Assembly: GCF_030272615.1 (NCBI RefSeq)
Contig: NC_081407.1
Span: 379,895,179 to 379,959,178, forward strand
Reading direction: 5' to 3'
Length of the DNA stretch: 64,000 bases
Source: Cryptomeria japonica
Taxonomy: Eukaryota; Streptophyta; Pinopsida; Cupressales; Cupressaceae
A program made the translations under genes and the position numbers. This document shows, one piece after another, positions 1-12,288 of this stretch. Under the pieces are notes generated by a model. The model was not told where the DNA came from. It searched no databases and saw nothing but the letters and a program-made list of their open reading frames with translations. The number at the start of each line of letters is the position of its first letter. The first letter of the stretch is position 1.

Positions 1-189
1 CCCTGCATCCCTTCAGGTTATAAGAGGTTTGGTCCTTCTTTTCAAAATCTTGGACAACAGACTTAACCAAAGAATCCTTTTTACTTTTAGCAAATTTTTG
101 TTCCAGGGGTTGAGCATTGGAATCGACATCCATGGGGATTGATTCCGATCCTTTGGGCTAATTATCCCAAATAGCTTTTTTAATCTTAT

Positions 190-1337
190 CTAAGACCAGT
201 TGTTGAGCATTCTTCCTTCTAGATTTGTGAGTTGTAGGCATCTCAATTGAGGAAAGTTTTTATTGGTCTCCTCTAACTGGGAGATCGCCTCAGCAATAGT
301 TGAGTGGGGAGGGGAATCATCAGTAAACACCCCAAATTGGGTCGAGTGATCAAATTCAGGGGGGTTTGAGGAAGGTTCCAAGATAGCCATTTTAACGGCC
401 TATTTGAGATCATCCAGTTTATTCATAAGCAGAGGGGCAGAATTCCTAATATCATCATTAGTGGGGGTTTTAGCCATAGAATACCTGATAGCTTTAGAGT
501 CTTTAGGATTAGCCTTATCATTTTTTCGGCTTCCTAGCAGACATAATAGGTCAATTATGCCTAATATGTCCTTCCCACCTGCACAAAAAACAAGCATTAA
601 TGTCTCCTAAGGTTTCCACAAAACAAGTAATAGGGTCATATTCAAGCTTGATATCAATGAATCTTGGAAGCTCTTGGTCTGGGTTGATTGAAACCAGAAC
701 CCTCACGTCAAGATGTGGCACAGGAGAAGGTGTGTTATCGATTCTAATAACCCTATCGATGGGTTGCAAAATATACAAAATAAAATTCCACAGCACCGGA
801 GAGAGATTTTTTAATTCTAAACATCTAAGGAACAAGAGTGCCAAAATTTCCTCATTGACTGCATCGCGAGTCCAATTAAAGGCCCTGAAAGTACATCTCC
901 CTATAGTCCAGAATTGCTTATGCACAACAGTAGATTAGGATTTTGCATCCCTGAAAGAAAATAACAAACAACCCTTTTTGCAACATACGACAAAAAGAGA
1001 CATGATACCCTAGTTTTTTAATCCAAATATTCATAGTCCAATCATCAAGAAATCTGCAGGTCGGGCATTTTTCGACATCCATAGCTGCAAGAAAAATAAC
1101 AATGGAATTTAACCTAGATTTTTCCAAATTAATGGCTTTATTTATTGAATCATTAGGAATGAGCGATAAGGTAGGAAGAGGCAGGCTAGAAATCTTACCT
1201 CGTCCTTCCTTTCCGCCATCAAAACCAGACCCAGAATCACTCACCGAATCAAAAAATGCGTCGGTTGGAACAGAGAAAACTTCGTCGGCGAGGGCATCTT
1301 TAAACGACTTAGGGCTAATATTACCTGCGACCTCCAT
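190..1337 (-). pseudogene. LINE ORF1 (gag-like, DUF4283 and zinc knuckle type), broken
   Basis: The start is probably the ATG at 1337, giving MEVAGNISPKSFKDALA, which resembles the start of plant LINE ORF1 proteins. The frame changes near 920. The following part (925-551) contains a stretch resembling the DUF4283 C-terminal half (an SPVLWN...RVIRIDN...VRVLVSI pattern) and then CFLCRWEGHIRHN, a CCHC zinc-knuckle in which the last Cys codon is replaced by TGA. Short Ser/Pro-rich pieces continue to 190. ORF1 proteins of this type bind RNA and package the LINE transcript. The recognition is by eye and should be read as family-level only. Confidence 0.6.
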
Positions 1338-1585
1338 TAATTCATCTGGACACTGTGAGTTGTTTCTCTATCCTCTAGATGAGTCACCCATGGTGTCTCA
1401 TAATTAATCCCGCACATGCGCATAGATGGGAAAGACACAGAGCCGAGAACGAGAAAAAACCAAACCCTAAGGCAATGAAAAGACAGAAAAAGATAAAAAT
1501 AAGGTAGCACAAACCTTACCCACGAGGAGGAGGCGTTACCACCTCCTCCACACGCAGGGGTCGACCCCCACTTCAAGGCCCACGT

Positions 1586-1714
1586 CACTGTTCCCGTAAG
1601 CCTGGTTGCAAAGCGTCGAGACTTTCCCAGACTAATAAAAAATGTTATTCACTGTTCCCGTAAGCCTGGTTGCGAAGCGTCGAGACTTTCCCAGACTAAT
1701 AAAAAAATGTTATT
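1586..1714. repeat. Tandem duplication, two 64-65 bp units
   Basis: Unit 1 is 1586-1649 and unit 2 is 1650-1714. They differ at one base (gcaaagcg against gcgaagcg) and by one A in the A-run. On the minus strand the pair lies immediately upstream of the LINE ORF1, consistent with 5' UTR promoter monomers. Confidence 0.9.
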
Positions 1715-2990
1715 GCTACACATATTCAAAATACAACAACCATTATTATTATTCTTTATTATATTAAATTATCTTTCCATTTATATGGAAATTATCTATC
1801 CAAAAATATTTGAGTTGTATTTGAGGGAATCTTTACTACTGTGAGTTACATTTTGGTATTGGGAGTTGCATGAAATAAATTGTTACATGAAAAATTATAC
1901 CTTGAACCTGCTGAAAGTAAACGCAAGGCAAGTATCACTTATTAATTAATTAGTCATGTTCTGGGAAAGAGAGGGGAGAGGGTTGATTTGCAAGAAGACC
2001 CAATGGGAGACCATTTTTGGGGGGAGATGACCATTTGTTATTCTCTTATGAGATCCATTTCATTTGGATATATTATCAATAGATCTTGAACCAAACAATG
2101 AACCCATCGATAATTTGTCAAACTAACAGCGTGCCTTGGTTATGCCTTGTACCATTATGTGTTTATCATGTTCTCATCGCACCCATGGAACCATGAATCC
2201 TTGAGGCAATAAGCTATTGATCTTTGTTCTTACCTAAAATTCCATTCTAGCATAGGGTTAAAAGTCTCCACTTTTATCTTTCTATAGATTTTCAATAGGC
2301 TTTAAGGGCTGAATATCGATCATATTATGCGGAAATCATGGTACACTCCTAATAAAGTCAGTAGCAAATTTAAGAAGGAATCTTTCCTATATAGCTATTT
2401 GCATGTCAATTATTATCATTTTTTATCCTTTTTCTTCGTTCAAGAATTTAATTAACAAAAGTTTCAGACTTTCAATAATAAATGCAATGTATCAAGTTTT
2501 TGTGAATAGTGTGGTTGGTTTGGAATAGATGAAAATAGAGATGAAGATAAATGGAGCAAGAGGGAAATAAATAGATAGAGGTAGAGAGAAATAAATAGAT
2601 AGATAGTTTGCCCTAAAATTATCAACCACACTAATCACATGAAATTATAATTACCATTTATAATTATTAGATGTTTTCTATATTATTATAAAATGAACAT
2701 CTAATAGTCATTTCATTATTTATTATTAAAAAAAAAAATCTACTAGATTATTAATCCCTTTATCAATTAATCTTTTCATATTTTCTCTCATAAAAAAAAA
2801 CTTGTAATAAATAATAGAGTTTAAAATCCCAAAATTCGCTTTCTAATTTTTAGAATAATTTAATAATATTCTTTTACTAGATGTTAAGATTAATTATTAG
2901 AATTTAGCCAATAAATCTTGAATATAGGTACTCCATTCCTAAAAAAACCAAGGAATCAGAAAATTTATTTAAATTTAGCTAAGTAAATCC
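1715..2990. other. AT-rich interval without a recognisable gene
   Basis: No convincing ORF. Contains a purine-rich patch with short GATA/AATA-type runs at about 2520-2605 and A-runs near 2726 and 2790. Probably decayed transposon or spacer DNA. Confidence 0.5.
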
Positions 2991-4105
2991 TATAGCATCC
3001 TAAAATTGCAGCCCTTGCAATTTTTGGTCACATTTGGGTCTTCGCCTTAGTGTTTGTGCCCCTTGGCCTAATTGGAGGCTTGATTGTTCTCATAAATGTC
3101 ATAAAAACTATCTAGCTCAAAGATTCACTTCATTTCCACCTTGATCCTACCCCAAAATAGGGCAGGACCAGGGTGTGACACCCTGGTCCTCCCTAATGGG
3201 GACCTATTTTGGATCCCCTGGCCTATCTCAAATTTGAGCAGGTAAAACTCCTCCATGTCAACTCATGCCAGAAAATTAATTCATTTTCCCTAGGGGAAAG
3301 TATATAAGAGGGATTTCCCCTCTCATTTGATAATCACAAGCACACACAAGAGGTCTTCAAGCATCCAAGAGATCAAGCATTCAAGAGCAATTGAGAATTT
3401 TCATTCTTCCTTCAAGCTTTGAGAAGCAATAGACTCAACGTTTTAAGCATTGAAGAGGAGATCATCATCCTAATTCATGAAGTTCTAATTCCATGTGGAG
3501 GCAAGAAAAACTTCACAAGGAGGGATAAGCATTTCATTTTCAGTCAATTCAGCATCCCCTCAAAGAGGGCGATTTCTACTTTCAGTCATTTCAATTACAT
3601 TATTTCAACCACATGGTTAATTTCAAAACCGGGGTTTGACCTAAAGGCAAACCCTTATCCCCAGCACATTTCCCTTTCCTTCTATGTGTAGAAAATAGGT
3701 GCACAATTGTAACTCTTAGGATAAGATACATATACAGAGACAAAAAAACCCTTTTTGATGATCAAAAATCTCAGAGGACCAAGAGGAGCGTGTCCTGGTC
3801 CTTGCACTCGGTCCTTGCTACTTTTGGCAGTTTTCATAGAGCAGTTCCAAATCATCTCATACATCTTAGATCTAGGTACATGATGAAATACCGAGTTTAC
3901 AACTCACTGCTTTCTCAGATTTGTCTTCGTTTCTAGCACTTAGTCTTAATTCAACTAGTCAACTTACAAAAGAGGATCAAACACATTCCATTTCAATCAA
4001 TCTACTTAGTATTCAGTCTTAATCTGATTAGTGATTGAATCTAGTGGATTTAACCCCTCTTTTGAATGTAAAGGCATCTCCCCATTCAAGCAAACATAGG
4101 TTATT
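2991..4105 (+). mobile_element. Old LTR-like block (probable Ty3/gypsy LTR), plus orientation
   Basis: Shows promoter-like structure: a GC-richer block with an inverted motif (GGACCAGGGTGTGACACCCTGG, split as two 11-base halves, 3168-3191), then a TATA box at 3301, then a transcribed-leader-like stretch rich in aag/caag. It ends near a tttggtga motif (about 4105) that recalls the primer-site position of other elements in this window. The outer limits are uncertain and no coding part is attached. It was read as an LTR because 21611-22531 has a similar layout. Confidence 0.4.
3301..3308 (+). promoter_or_regulatory. TATA box of the old LTR
   Basis: TATATAAG followed by a pyrimidine-rich start region about 25-30 bases downstream, as in plant LTR promoters. 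Confidence 0.5.
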
Positions 4106-4170
4106 TGGTGATTTCTCCTTTTATGTTGCAAATTTCCAAGTCACCTAATCTTCCCCTTTACAAATCCTAT

Positions 4171-4672
4171 CACTAGATTTTTTTCCTAATTTATACTCAG
4201 CTATTCCCCTTGAAGAAAATGGGAGGATCACTTGACTTCTCTAAGAGTATGCTATATTTTTAGGAGTTTTTTACTAGAGGTGGCCTTATGGGCACCTTGA
4301 AGATAGGAGCTTGTCTAGTCTAACCAACATATAGGAAAAAATCTCATCTAGGTTCGACTACATAGATGTGACATCTCCTCTTCATGGAATATCTCACAAA
4401 ACTACCACCTCTCCTCCTTTATTCATAGTGGCTTCGATCATTGCCCTATCTTACTCACTTGGCAGATGCCTCATCCCAAAACAGGATTTCCCTTCCGATT
4501 TCAAATCATGTGGACCCTTGGTCTATATTTTACATCCCTTGTAGCTCAATGGTGGAACATTAACATCTCTTGCACAACTATGTTTTTGGTAGACTATAAA
4601 TTGAGAATGCTAAAAGAGCATCTTCATTCCTAGAGAAAATCTTCCTTTAGGGACATCTTTGTTGAGAAGAAG
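4171..4672 (+). pseudogene. LINE endonuclease fragment (left half of a split LINE)
   Basis: Plus-strand remnant of an apurinic-type endonuclease domain. Recognisable pieces are a GGSLDFSKSM-like stretch near 4215, the GFDHCPILLTW motif (the SDH-type catalytic signature) near 4430-4465, and an FRFQIMWTLG...LVAQWWN stretch that normally links endonuclease to reverse transcriptase. Several frameshifts and stops separate them. The reading continues on the far side of element A at 13453, so this and that feature are one LINE cut by an LTR element with a 5-bp target duplication (agaag). Confidence 0.65.
4668..4672. repeat. Target-site duplication of element A (agaag)
   Basis: agaag at 4668-4672 directly precedes the TGTTAGG start of the left LTR. 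The same five bases at 13448-13452 directly follow the AGTAACA end of the right LTR. This fixes both outer borders of element A. Confidence 0.9.
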
Positions 4673-6636
4673 TGTTAGGCCCAATATGGAAAGCTAATGT
4701 ACTGAGAGGGGAGGGGTGAATCAGTACTTCAAATCCTTTCTTCGACAATAACTTTACTGTTATGCATAAACCATAAACTGATGTAACATAACATAAAGCT
4801 AAAACAAATAAATAACAATCATACATGATTCACTCCATAACACATATATTTTGGTTATGTAGAAACTCTTGCTTAGAGAGAAAAACTGCAGTGGGGATGG
4901 CACCCACAACTTCACTACTGCAATAATAAAGGTTGCTTGGTTAGAGCTGCATGTTTAGCTATTTCTGATAGCTTACCCTATTAGGAGTATCAAGATCATT
5001 AGATCTACCTTACTAGAGGATTTTACAACACTTATTGTAAATGTTGCACCTGGTTAAAGGCTTTACAATTTATAGGCTTTCTTAAAGTCTTTTACCCTGT
5101 TAAAGGTTTCTCTTACAACTCAAAATATTACAATAAAATCTTTACAAATATCTGCAACTTAAAATGTTATAGCAGATTCAATGTGCTCAAAATGAGATTA
5201 CCTTGCTTATAGCATACCTCAGTAATTCATAGATTAACTCGGTAAACCCTTATGTTTACTCTGTTCCTTGACTGTTCTCTGAAATCCTTCTCGGTGACCT
5301 GTGTGTCTCTGACAGTCGCAATACTCAGTGCTTCCTTATCTATCACACATGTCTTGCTTCATATGCCTCTGTTTTGCCATATTTTCATCCTTAATCCATG
5401 TTGTATAAATAGATCTCTTATGTCGGTGATCTGTTCATTGCTCTGATCTTACAAACATGATTTATCAAATGAATAACCATACAAAATATTTCATTGGATA
5501 GATGACCTCAAGATCATACAAAATCTTTAAGTGCAATTTCCAATGTGATAACAGTTCTTTGTTCCTCGATCTTGTAACACGTTTCCCATGTGTGTCTAGG
5601 TTCAATGAATCTGGTAACATGTTTCACTCGATGTGTGTTAACTTCCAGTATATCATTTTTGCTGCTCAGTAGACATAGAGTGTTACTTGGTAGACAACTC
5701 AGTGTATACTAGGCTCTATAACTACTTTCTTCTATAACTAACTACTCTGTGCTTACCGACTGAATATTTCGGTAGTAGTAACCGACTAGAGTATATAGAA
5801 TGACTTTGGACATAAAACTAATGGCAACTTAGTAAGTAGTAATTGTTAGGGATCCCACAGATACTGAGAGGGGGGGTGAATCAGTATCTGACCAGTAATT
5901 AGAATTTCTTAACTTAAAACATGCAGAACATAATATAACAGTGTACCGGTATGCAAGAAATAATGCAATAAACAGAATCAAGAACATCCACATGAAAAGC
6001 ACACCATAACACAAGATTTTAACGAGGAAACCTAGTGTGGGAAAAACCTCGGTGGGATTTGTGACCCACAATATTCACTCACTGGCCAATAAGATAATAT
6101 TAATTACAATAGGAGCTTGCACATGCAGGAAGGCCAACTGCCTAGAGCTCACTGCTCAAAGGGAAGTCTCACTGACTTACAATAAGGATTATACAAATCC
6201 AATATCTTGTACTGCTTTACAATAGCATCTTCAATGCCTGATTCAGTACCAGTTCCTACTTTATTCTCTACATATACCCTTTGACCTATATTTCGCACAT
6301 TAGGTCTGCTTAATATTTTCCTTAATGCTTCCACAACACTTATATCAAATGTCTACAATGATCTCTTTTATATATAAGAGTCATTTTACAAATTGCCAAG
6401 TCGTCTTACACATTTTTACAATAATAAACAAAATATAATATAACAAAATCCTATCGGCCTCTGTGCCGGTGTCGGTGTCCTGAGTGCCGGTGTAGAGTGT
6501 GATCTGTTGATGCTGGTGCACTAACTTGCCGGTGTAATGCCTTGTCGGTGCCATAGGATTGCAAGGTTGCCATCAATGAAAAAACCTTCAATCACATACA
6601 ATGTCTCATTGGAGTGTGCATATGCCAACAGTAACA
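4673..6636 (-). repeat. 3' LTR of element A, interrupted by a solo LTR
   Basis: Matches 12289-13447 along its length: the same TGTTAGGCCCAATATGG start and the same CTAATGGCAACTTAGTAAG end. Its last few bases are separated from the rest by the insertion at 5844-6630; the terminal ACA resumes at 6634-6636, next to the polypurine tract. Confidence 0.85.
5844..6630 (-). mobile_element. Solo LTR (copia-like, B family) inside the LTR of element A
   Basis: 787 bp from TGTTAGGGATCC to TATGCCAACA, flanked by gtaat (5839-5843) and gtaac (6631-6635), a 4/5 target duplication. It has no internal region. Start (gagagggggggtgaatc) and end (ttgccatcaatg ... tgccaaca) match the LTR of element B at 22532-23339, so it is the same family reduced by LTR-LTR recombination. 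Confidence 0.8.
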
Positions 6637-6648
6637 ATCTCCCCTTTT
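6637..6648 (-). promoter_or_regulatory. Polypurine tract of element A
   Basis: On the minus strand AAAAGGGGAGAT, directly before the LTR start TGTT. Identical in style to the tracts at 20229 and 23340. Confidence 0.75.
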
Positions 6649-6988
6649 GACATTAGTTGAGATGTTTGACAAAACTTCTTTCAAAGTCATAAATCAAAAA
6701 TCTATATACTTACAAAATTTGACTAATTAGACAGTATATACATTTGTCAATAAAATAGTATATGCAGATATACTCACCTTATCAATATACTGTGCAAAAC
6801 TCTGATTATGCATGCGCTGTGATCAATATTCTATATTAATTGTTTGGTTGTCACTGCTCGGTTCACTATCAAAATTAACTGTGCATTTGAGACTCTGTTC
6901 TACTCGGTATACTCCACCTGTATACAACACTTCGTTGTTTGATACTTTGATACTATATATACTCCCCCTTTTTGACAAACATCAAAAC

Positions 6989-9900
6989 TTAGTTACCATT
7001 CGATGGAGGCAACTGATCAAAAATGGATTTGTACTTTGTCCTTACATCAGTAAGAGTGGCAGAGAGGGCATTCATGACACTATCCATGAGTGAATTCTGA
7101 GCTATAATGTCAGCTAATAGTGAAATTAGTCCATCTAAGGTGCTTCCCTCTAGCTGAGTGGATAGGGAGGTAGCCTTGTTGATCTGCTCTTGGATGGAGG
7201 ACAAGTGTGGAATGAATAAGGTTTGAAGAGTCATAATGTCCATCCTTATTTGGTGCTCTTCATTCCTAAGTTCCAATTGTTGAGCCATGAGCTTTTGTAA
7301 CTTTGTATAGAAATACTGAATAGAATTTGACTTAGTGGTCAACTTATTTGAGAGATTGATGATCTCTTTCTCAATCACTTCTATTTTATTTTTGATATCT
7401 TTAATGAATAAGGAGAATGTATAGAGTTTCTGAAATAAATAAAGAATGTGCTTGAGTTGAGGGGACAACTCGGCAATAAATTTGACAAGTTTTACTTTTC
7501 CAATAGCAATGGATTTTTGTACCTCTTCAATCATTTTAGCAGCGAGCTCTTTGTCCTTTAACTTGCTCAAATATTTAGATGCGTCTACTCCAGATGTCTC
7601 TATTTTAGTTAGGAGTTCATCCAGTTGAATATGGATGGCTGTATCTTTTGACACTGTAGCTTTAGGTAGCATATCTATTAATAGTGCTTTCACCTTCTGA
7701 AGTACTTTATTTTTCTTTTGAATAGCCATTTTTTTTCCTACTTTGCTTTGGCTTTGCATAGTTCACTGAATTCAATGAGTGCTTGCCCTTTTAATTTGGA
7801 TATGTCTACATTTGGCAACACTATTGGTTTTGACAAATCTAATTTGAAACTATGCTTTTTCATTTTCTTTTCTTTACCTTTCACCAGTTGAACTAATACA
7901 ATGGCTTAGGAGGTTTGTTGACTCTCTATAGGTTGCTCGGTAGAGGCAACACTTTTGTCAATTTCTTGAATCTCTGATGTAGCCTTCGGTGAATGCTTGC
8001 TCAGGGTCTCAGTTGTAACATTTTCAGTGCTAGAAGGAGCTTGGGAAGTCCGTTCCCCAGTGGCTTGAGAAGTAGCTTCTCCTTCTGTAGACTTGTGACC
8101 CTCTGTTCCTTGTTCAGTATTCTGAGGGGCCTCGGTTGAAACAGGCTGAGTGACTGGAGGATAGGGCTGAACTTGTTCCAAAACTGACTCACTGGATACC
8201 AGTTTGGCATATGCATTCCCTTCTATCATTTCTTGTTCTGGTGCCTCGGTGTCCATGATATCCTCATCAATTTGTATAGTGTCAGCAAGGTCTTGCTCGG
8301 TGATATCAGGATCTTGCTCAGTGACATCAACTATTTCAACTTCAGCTTGCTCACCAACATTCTTGATTCGAAATATTTCCTGCCACTTTTCCTTGGTCTC
8401 ATTCTCTACATCCAGATAAAGGCCATTCATCAATTTCAAGGCTCTCTGCTTGACTAGGAAGTTTTTGTGGTAGTTTTTCAGATGTTCATTGATCTCATCT
8501 ACCGACATGTTTGGAAAGAGATGTACCAAACTTCTTTCTCTCATCTACTTTTCCGAGTCCATGGTATATGTCCACTTGTTATCAATATGCACATACAATT
8601 CTTTTGGAAGAGAATTAGTTACTTCCAATGGGACTAATCAGAATTTCAAAAGAGTGCAGATTATGGCTTCTTCAATTTGTCTCTTTTCTGCATCATATCT
8701 AGATTCATACTTAACATATCTAAATGATCCAAATCCACCATATTGCTTCAGATTAGCACAAAAATTATCAACACTATGTACATCTTCCTTTTTACTCTTG
8801 ACAATCTGAAATTTACTTTTATCTTCAGATTCGGTGTCACTGAACTCTTTAGTCAAAATGAGTCTCTGAGTAGATTTCTTATAAGTTTTTTTTACCTTAG
8901 GTATGGCAACATTCTTTGGTTTCTTACTTGGTGACACTGAAGATGATCTTGTGTCTGGGCGCTTTACTAAAGAAGTCGGTGATACCTTTGATGTATCTTG
9001 TTTCTTCCTTTTCAAAACTTTCCCTTTAGGCAACTCAGTGCTCATTGTAATAGTTGCCTCTTGGGCTTCAGATTCCTCCTCGATGATGAATAGGGTGCCC
9101 TTGACAGGTGTGGAGGAAGAACGTTCTCCAAAATTCTCCGTTAATGCCTTGATCATTTTTGTTGCTTTCCTTGTAGCCTTGGGTACTACAATACTCATCT
9201 TAACTTTCTCTTTAACTTCTTCATATGTACCGTATCTCAGCTCGGTAGCATGCCTAGGTAATGTAAGAAAAGCATCTATCTGTTGTTGTGTGATGTCAAA
9301 ATCAATCTCATAACCCATAGGTGGAAAAGATTAAGTTCTCGATTCCACAACATTGACATAGTAGTAGTCGGTGTCTACTTCAAAGCATATATCATCTTTG
9401 TATTTCTCTACTAACTTCGGTGGAATTCTATACCTGTTATGCATCTTTTCTTGAAACTTGCTAAAGTAATCATCCATAATATCATTAAAGTTATCACCTA
9501 GCTTTTTGATGAAGTCATTGATTTGATAGGTGATTGGTCGGTGTAGCTCCCAAACTACATTACCGACTGATGGAAAGAATTTCTCAAAATAGAAAAACAT
9601 GCATACCAAAAGTTATCCAAACTTCAGTGTATTTGCCGAGTTGTTCTTCTTTGGCTTCCTTATGGTGTTTATATTCTCAAACAGGTTTTTCAACAATACT
9701 TCGCATAGATCAATTTTCATTCCTTTCTTCACAATTTTATATGCTAAATCGACTGCTGCACAGGGTACACTATTTTCCCTTGCCGATTGAAAGAAACAAT
9801 AACCTGTTACTCTAATGGCAAACTTCAGCTCTGCATCTATGACATTGTTCAATTTCAGTCCTCTGCAATCAGATTCAACTTCGGTTAAAGTGATCAATTC

Positions 9901-10359
9901 CTTTTGTGATATCATTTTTTGAGCTCGGGCATGATCAAAAATAGGGTAACCGGTGATCAAATGAATAATTTCCTTGGTGATCTTGAATGGTTGCTCCTCT
10001 AAACACATGAAGTCATCATGAACTCTGCTCAGAACAAATTTGACCCACTGGGGTTTGAAGGCACAGGGATAGGTTAGGGCTTCAGTCAATCCCTTGACTT
10101 TAATGTGTTCATACTTGCTATCCAATTTCCCATCAGTACACAATTCATCATATGTGTCCTTGATCTCAACATGACCTAGTTCCTCAACACGACACTTAGT
10201 GAAGAATCTGACATCCTCAACTAGTAAAACTCTATCCGGAATGAGTGAAGATGCAGTTTTATCATCCAGTTCAGATGCAACTTTGGGAGTTAGAGAGTAT
10301 TTTAGTGAGGGCTTTTCAATGTTCTCAACAACAACGGGCTTCTGGATCTTAGGTGCCAT
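6989..10359 (-). pseudogene. Extra (third) coding region of element A: globular part, Thr/Ser/Glu-rich linker, coiled coil
   Basis: I cannot name this region from a database family. It starts with MAPKIQKP at 10359 after its own spacer. The first ~340 residues look globular, with clusters such as DAELKFAIRVTGYCFF, VDLAYKIVKKG and GSFLVCMFFYF. Basic low-complexity (8638-9318) and Thr/Ser/Glu/Gln-rich (7906-8544) stretches follow. It ends in a long coiled coil (6989-7759) just before the polypurine tract. The arrangement loosely recalls 'putative plant transposon protein' domains (Transposase_32-like), which is a guess. A close relative of the globular part lies at 14893-15201 in element C, and the linker plus coiled coil recur in D and B. 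The region is broken, about four breaks. Confidence 0.6.
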
Positions 10360-10891
10360 TGCAGATTTTGGATAAATACTAACAAAAGATTCTTAGGGTT
10401 TGAAGACTTTTAAATGGCAAATGCTTTCACTTAGCAAATATAAAACTAATATTCACAACTAATATGATCGGTAAACTAGCTTGACAATGCGATGTGATTG
10501 ATGTAAATACCTTGAATCTCGCTTCGGAGGAGGTTTGATCGCCTTTGAATTACTTTGCTCTAATTTCTTGAAAACTTGATGAGTGTAAAATGACCGCGCA
10601 AAAGCTTTAAGTACATAATATACCTCATCGGGCTTCGTGCATTTAGGTCAGAAAACATTAAATGCACTCGATACCACTTCTTTTTTATGCTTTTACCGAG
10701 TAGCCAGACTTCCTGTATTCACCGACTAGACAGGCTTCCAAAAGACTTGATAAATTTTCAAATTTCCTAATGCATCTTTAGTTATGCAGATTTTGAATTA
10801 AGTACATGATAAAATAGGAACTGTTAAGATTTAACCTTTGAAAGAATGCAGTCCCTTCATACCTTCACCGATTAATTTGGAATAGGTGCAC
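10360..10891 (-). other. Spacer between gag and the extra coding region of element A
   Basis: About 530 bp without an ORF on the coding strand. It lies where pol would be in an autonomous copia element. It might have held a promoter, splice site or the leader of the extra region; nothing decisive is visible. Confidence 0.45.
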
Positions 10892-12226
10892 CTAACTCGG
10901 TAGATAAGGTCCTTTCTTCATTTGACACAATTTCTTTTTTTTTTTCCAAATCATCTGTAATTTGCCTTTTATTTCCTCAGTGTCTCCTCTAGGTTGATCT
11001 TTGCAATCTCTAGCCAAGTGTCCAACTTTGTGACAATGTAAACATGCCATACCAGGATTTCTCCATGATCTTTGGTTGTTCATTCCAAACCTTATAAAGC
11101 AGTTGGTACTTATATGTCCATATCTTCCATAGCATTCACACCATATCCTTGTATTGTAATCCCATGGTACTGCATAATACTGTCGGTTAGGATTTGTGTG
11201 AGTTCGGTAGCCTCTAGTATTTGCTTGGTATGCAGACCACATATAGTTCTTTTGCTTAAACCAACACTTCTCGGTACTTCGTCCATATCTATTGCAATTT
11301 TTACAAAATCCTTTGAATTTTGTCTTCTAATAATTGCTAGCAGAATTTGTCCTACATTGGTTAGATGTGTGACCATATTTATTGCAATTGTGACAATAAC
11401 CATTAGACCTAGTGACATTCGGTTGCTTACCTTTTCTGATTTGGCACATATTTGCAGTATGTCCTTGTTTTCCACGATAGTTGCAAATATGCTTCTTTCC
11501 TTTGATGTTCTTCTTGTTTCCAGCTTTCTTTGATGATTCTCCTCTCTTGGTAGTGTGGATTCCCTTCTCGGTAGAGTCTTTTCCTTTGTAACCAAGTCCT
11601 GCAACTTTGTTGGGTCTTTTTGTATTCAGTTGCTCATCCAACATCTTTGATGCTTCATAACTCTTTTTCAGTGTTTCTTTGGATTTATTCTCTGTTTCAA
11701 GTTCATCGGTCAACCTTGATACTTCAAGTTTCAATGCTTGATTCTCATCATCTTTCATATTTACTTCATGATGTGCATAACCCAATTGATCTGACAGATT
11801 TTGTTGAATCCCGGTCAACCTTGTGATTTCATCATTCTTTTCAGATACTAATGCTTTAAGCTATTGTTTTTCTCTTTCTAGATCTCTTACTTTATCCTCA
11901 GTTGTCCTCAATGCATCAAGATTTTCAGTCATCTGTGTGCTGAAATGTTCATGTCCTCTTTTCATTACTTTTAGCTAATCAGTCAATGCTTTGTTCTTTT
12001 CCTTCAGTTCTTCACTCATCTCTTCAGTCTCTTCAGATATACTATTCTCAGATGATGTTTCAATTTGTTCCACTAACTCTTGAGAGTCCTGTAAATCATC
12101 AGATAATCTTCTTCTAACTTTCAGAGATTTTTGTATTTGTTTTTGCATGTCAGCAATCACTTGATTAGCATGATCCAATTCATTTTGAAGATTCACAATT
12201 CTTTGAGATTGTCTGTAGCCTTCCAT
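10892..12226 (-). pseudogene. gag of element A: coiled coil plus several zinc knuckles
   Basis: The N-terminal part (from 12226) is strongly coiled coil (heptad-rich, QNELDHANQVIADMQKQ). The C-terminal part has about five CCHC-type zinc-knuckle-like motifs, the clearest being CHNCNKYGHTSNQC and CLHCHKVGHLARDC. Such gag proteins form the particle and bind the element RNA. The start lies 45 bases downstream of the primer site. The region is broken, about two or three breaks. Confidence 0.7.
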
Positions 12227-12270
12227 TGATAAGATCTTTTTCTTTAGGTTGTTAATCCCTTTTCAGAGAT

Positions 12271-12286
12271 TGAAGCTCTGATACCA
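12271..12286 (-). promoter_or_regulatory. Primer-binding site of element A (initiator-Met tRNA)
   Basis: On the minus strand TGGTATCAGAGCTTCA, two bases inside the LTR end. Complementary to the 3' end of plant initiator tRNA-Met, the usual primer of Ty1/copia elements. Confidence 0.85.
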
Positions 12287-12288
12287 AT

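Larger units (their letters stand above)
1..1714 (-). mobile_element. LINE (L1-type), 5' portion, running off the left edge
   Basis: A minus-strand non-LTR retrotransposon whose 5' end lies near 1714 and whose ORF2 lies outside the window. Support is the ORF1 remnant at 190-1337 and a two-unit tandem repeat at 1586-1714, which sits where LINE 5' UTR promoter monomers sit. The left half of ORF1 is broken by frameshifts and stops, so this copy is not active. The family call rests on ORF1 only; no reverse transcriptase is visible here. Confidence 0.65.

Noticed and set aside
4105-4125. Second Trp-type primer site after the old LTR
   Set aside because: Only TGGTGA matches before the sequence diverges; too short to claim.
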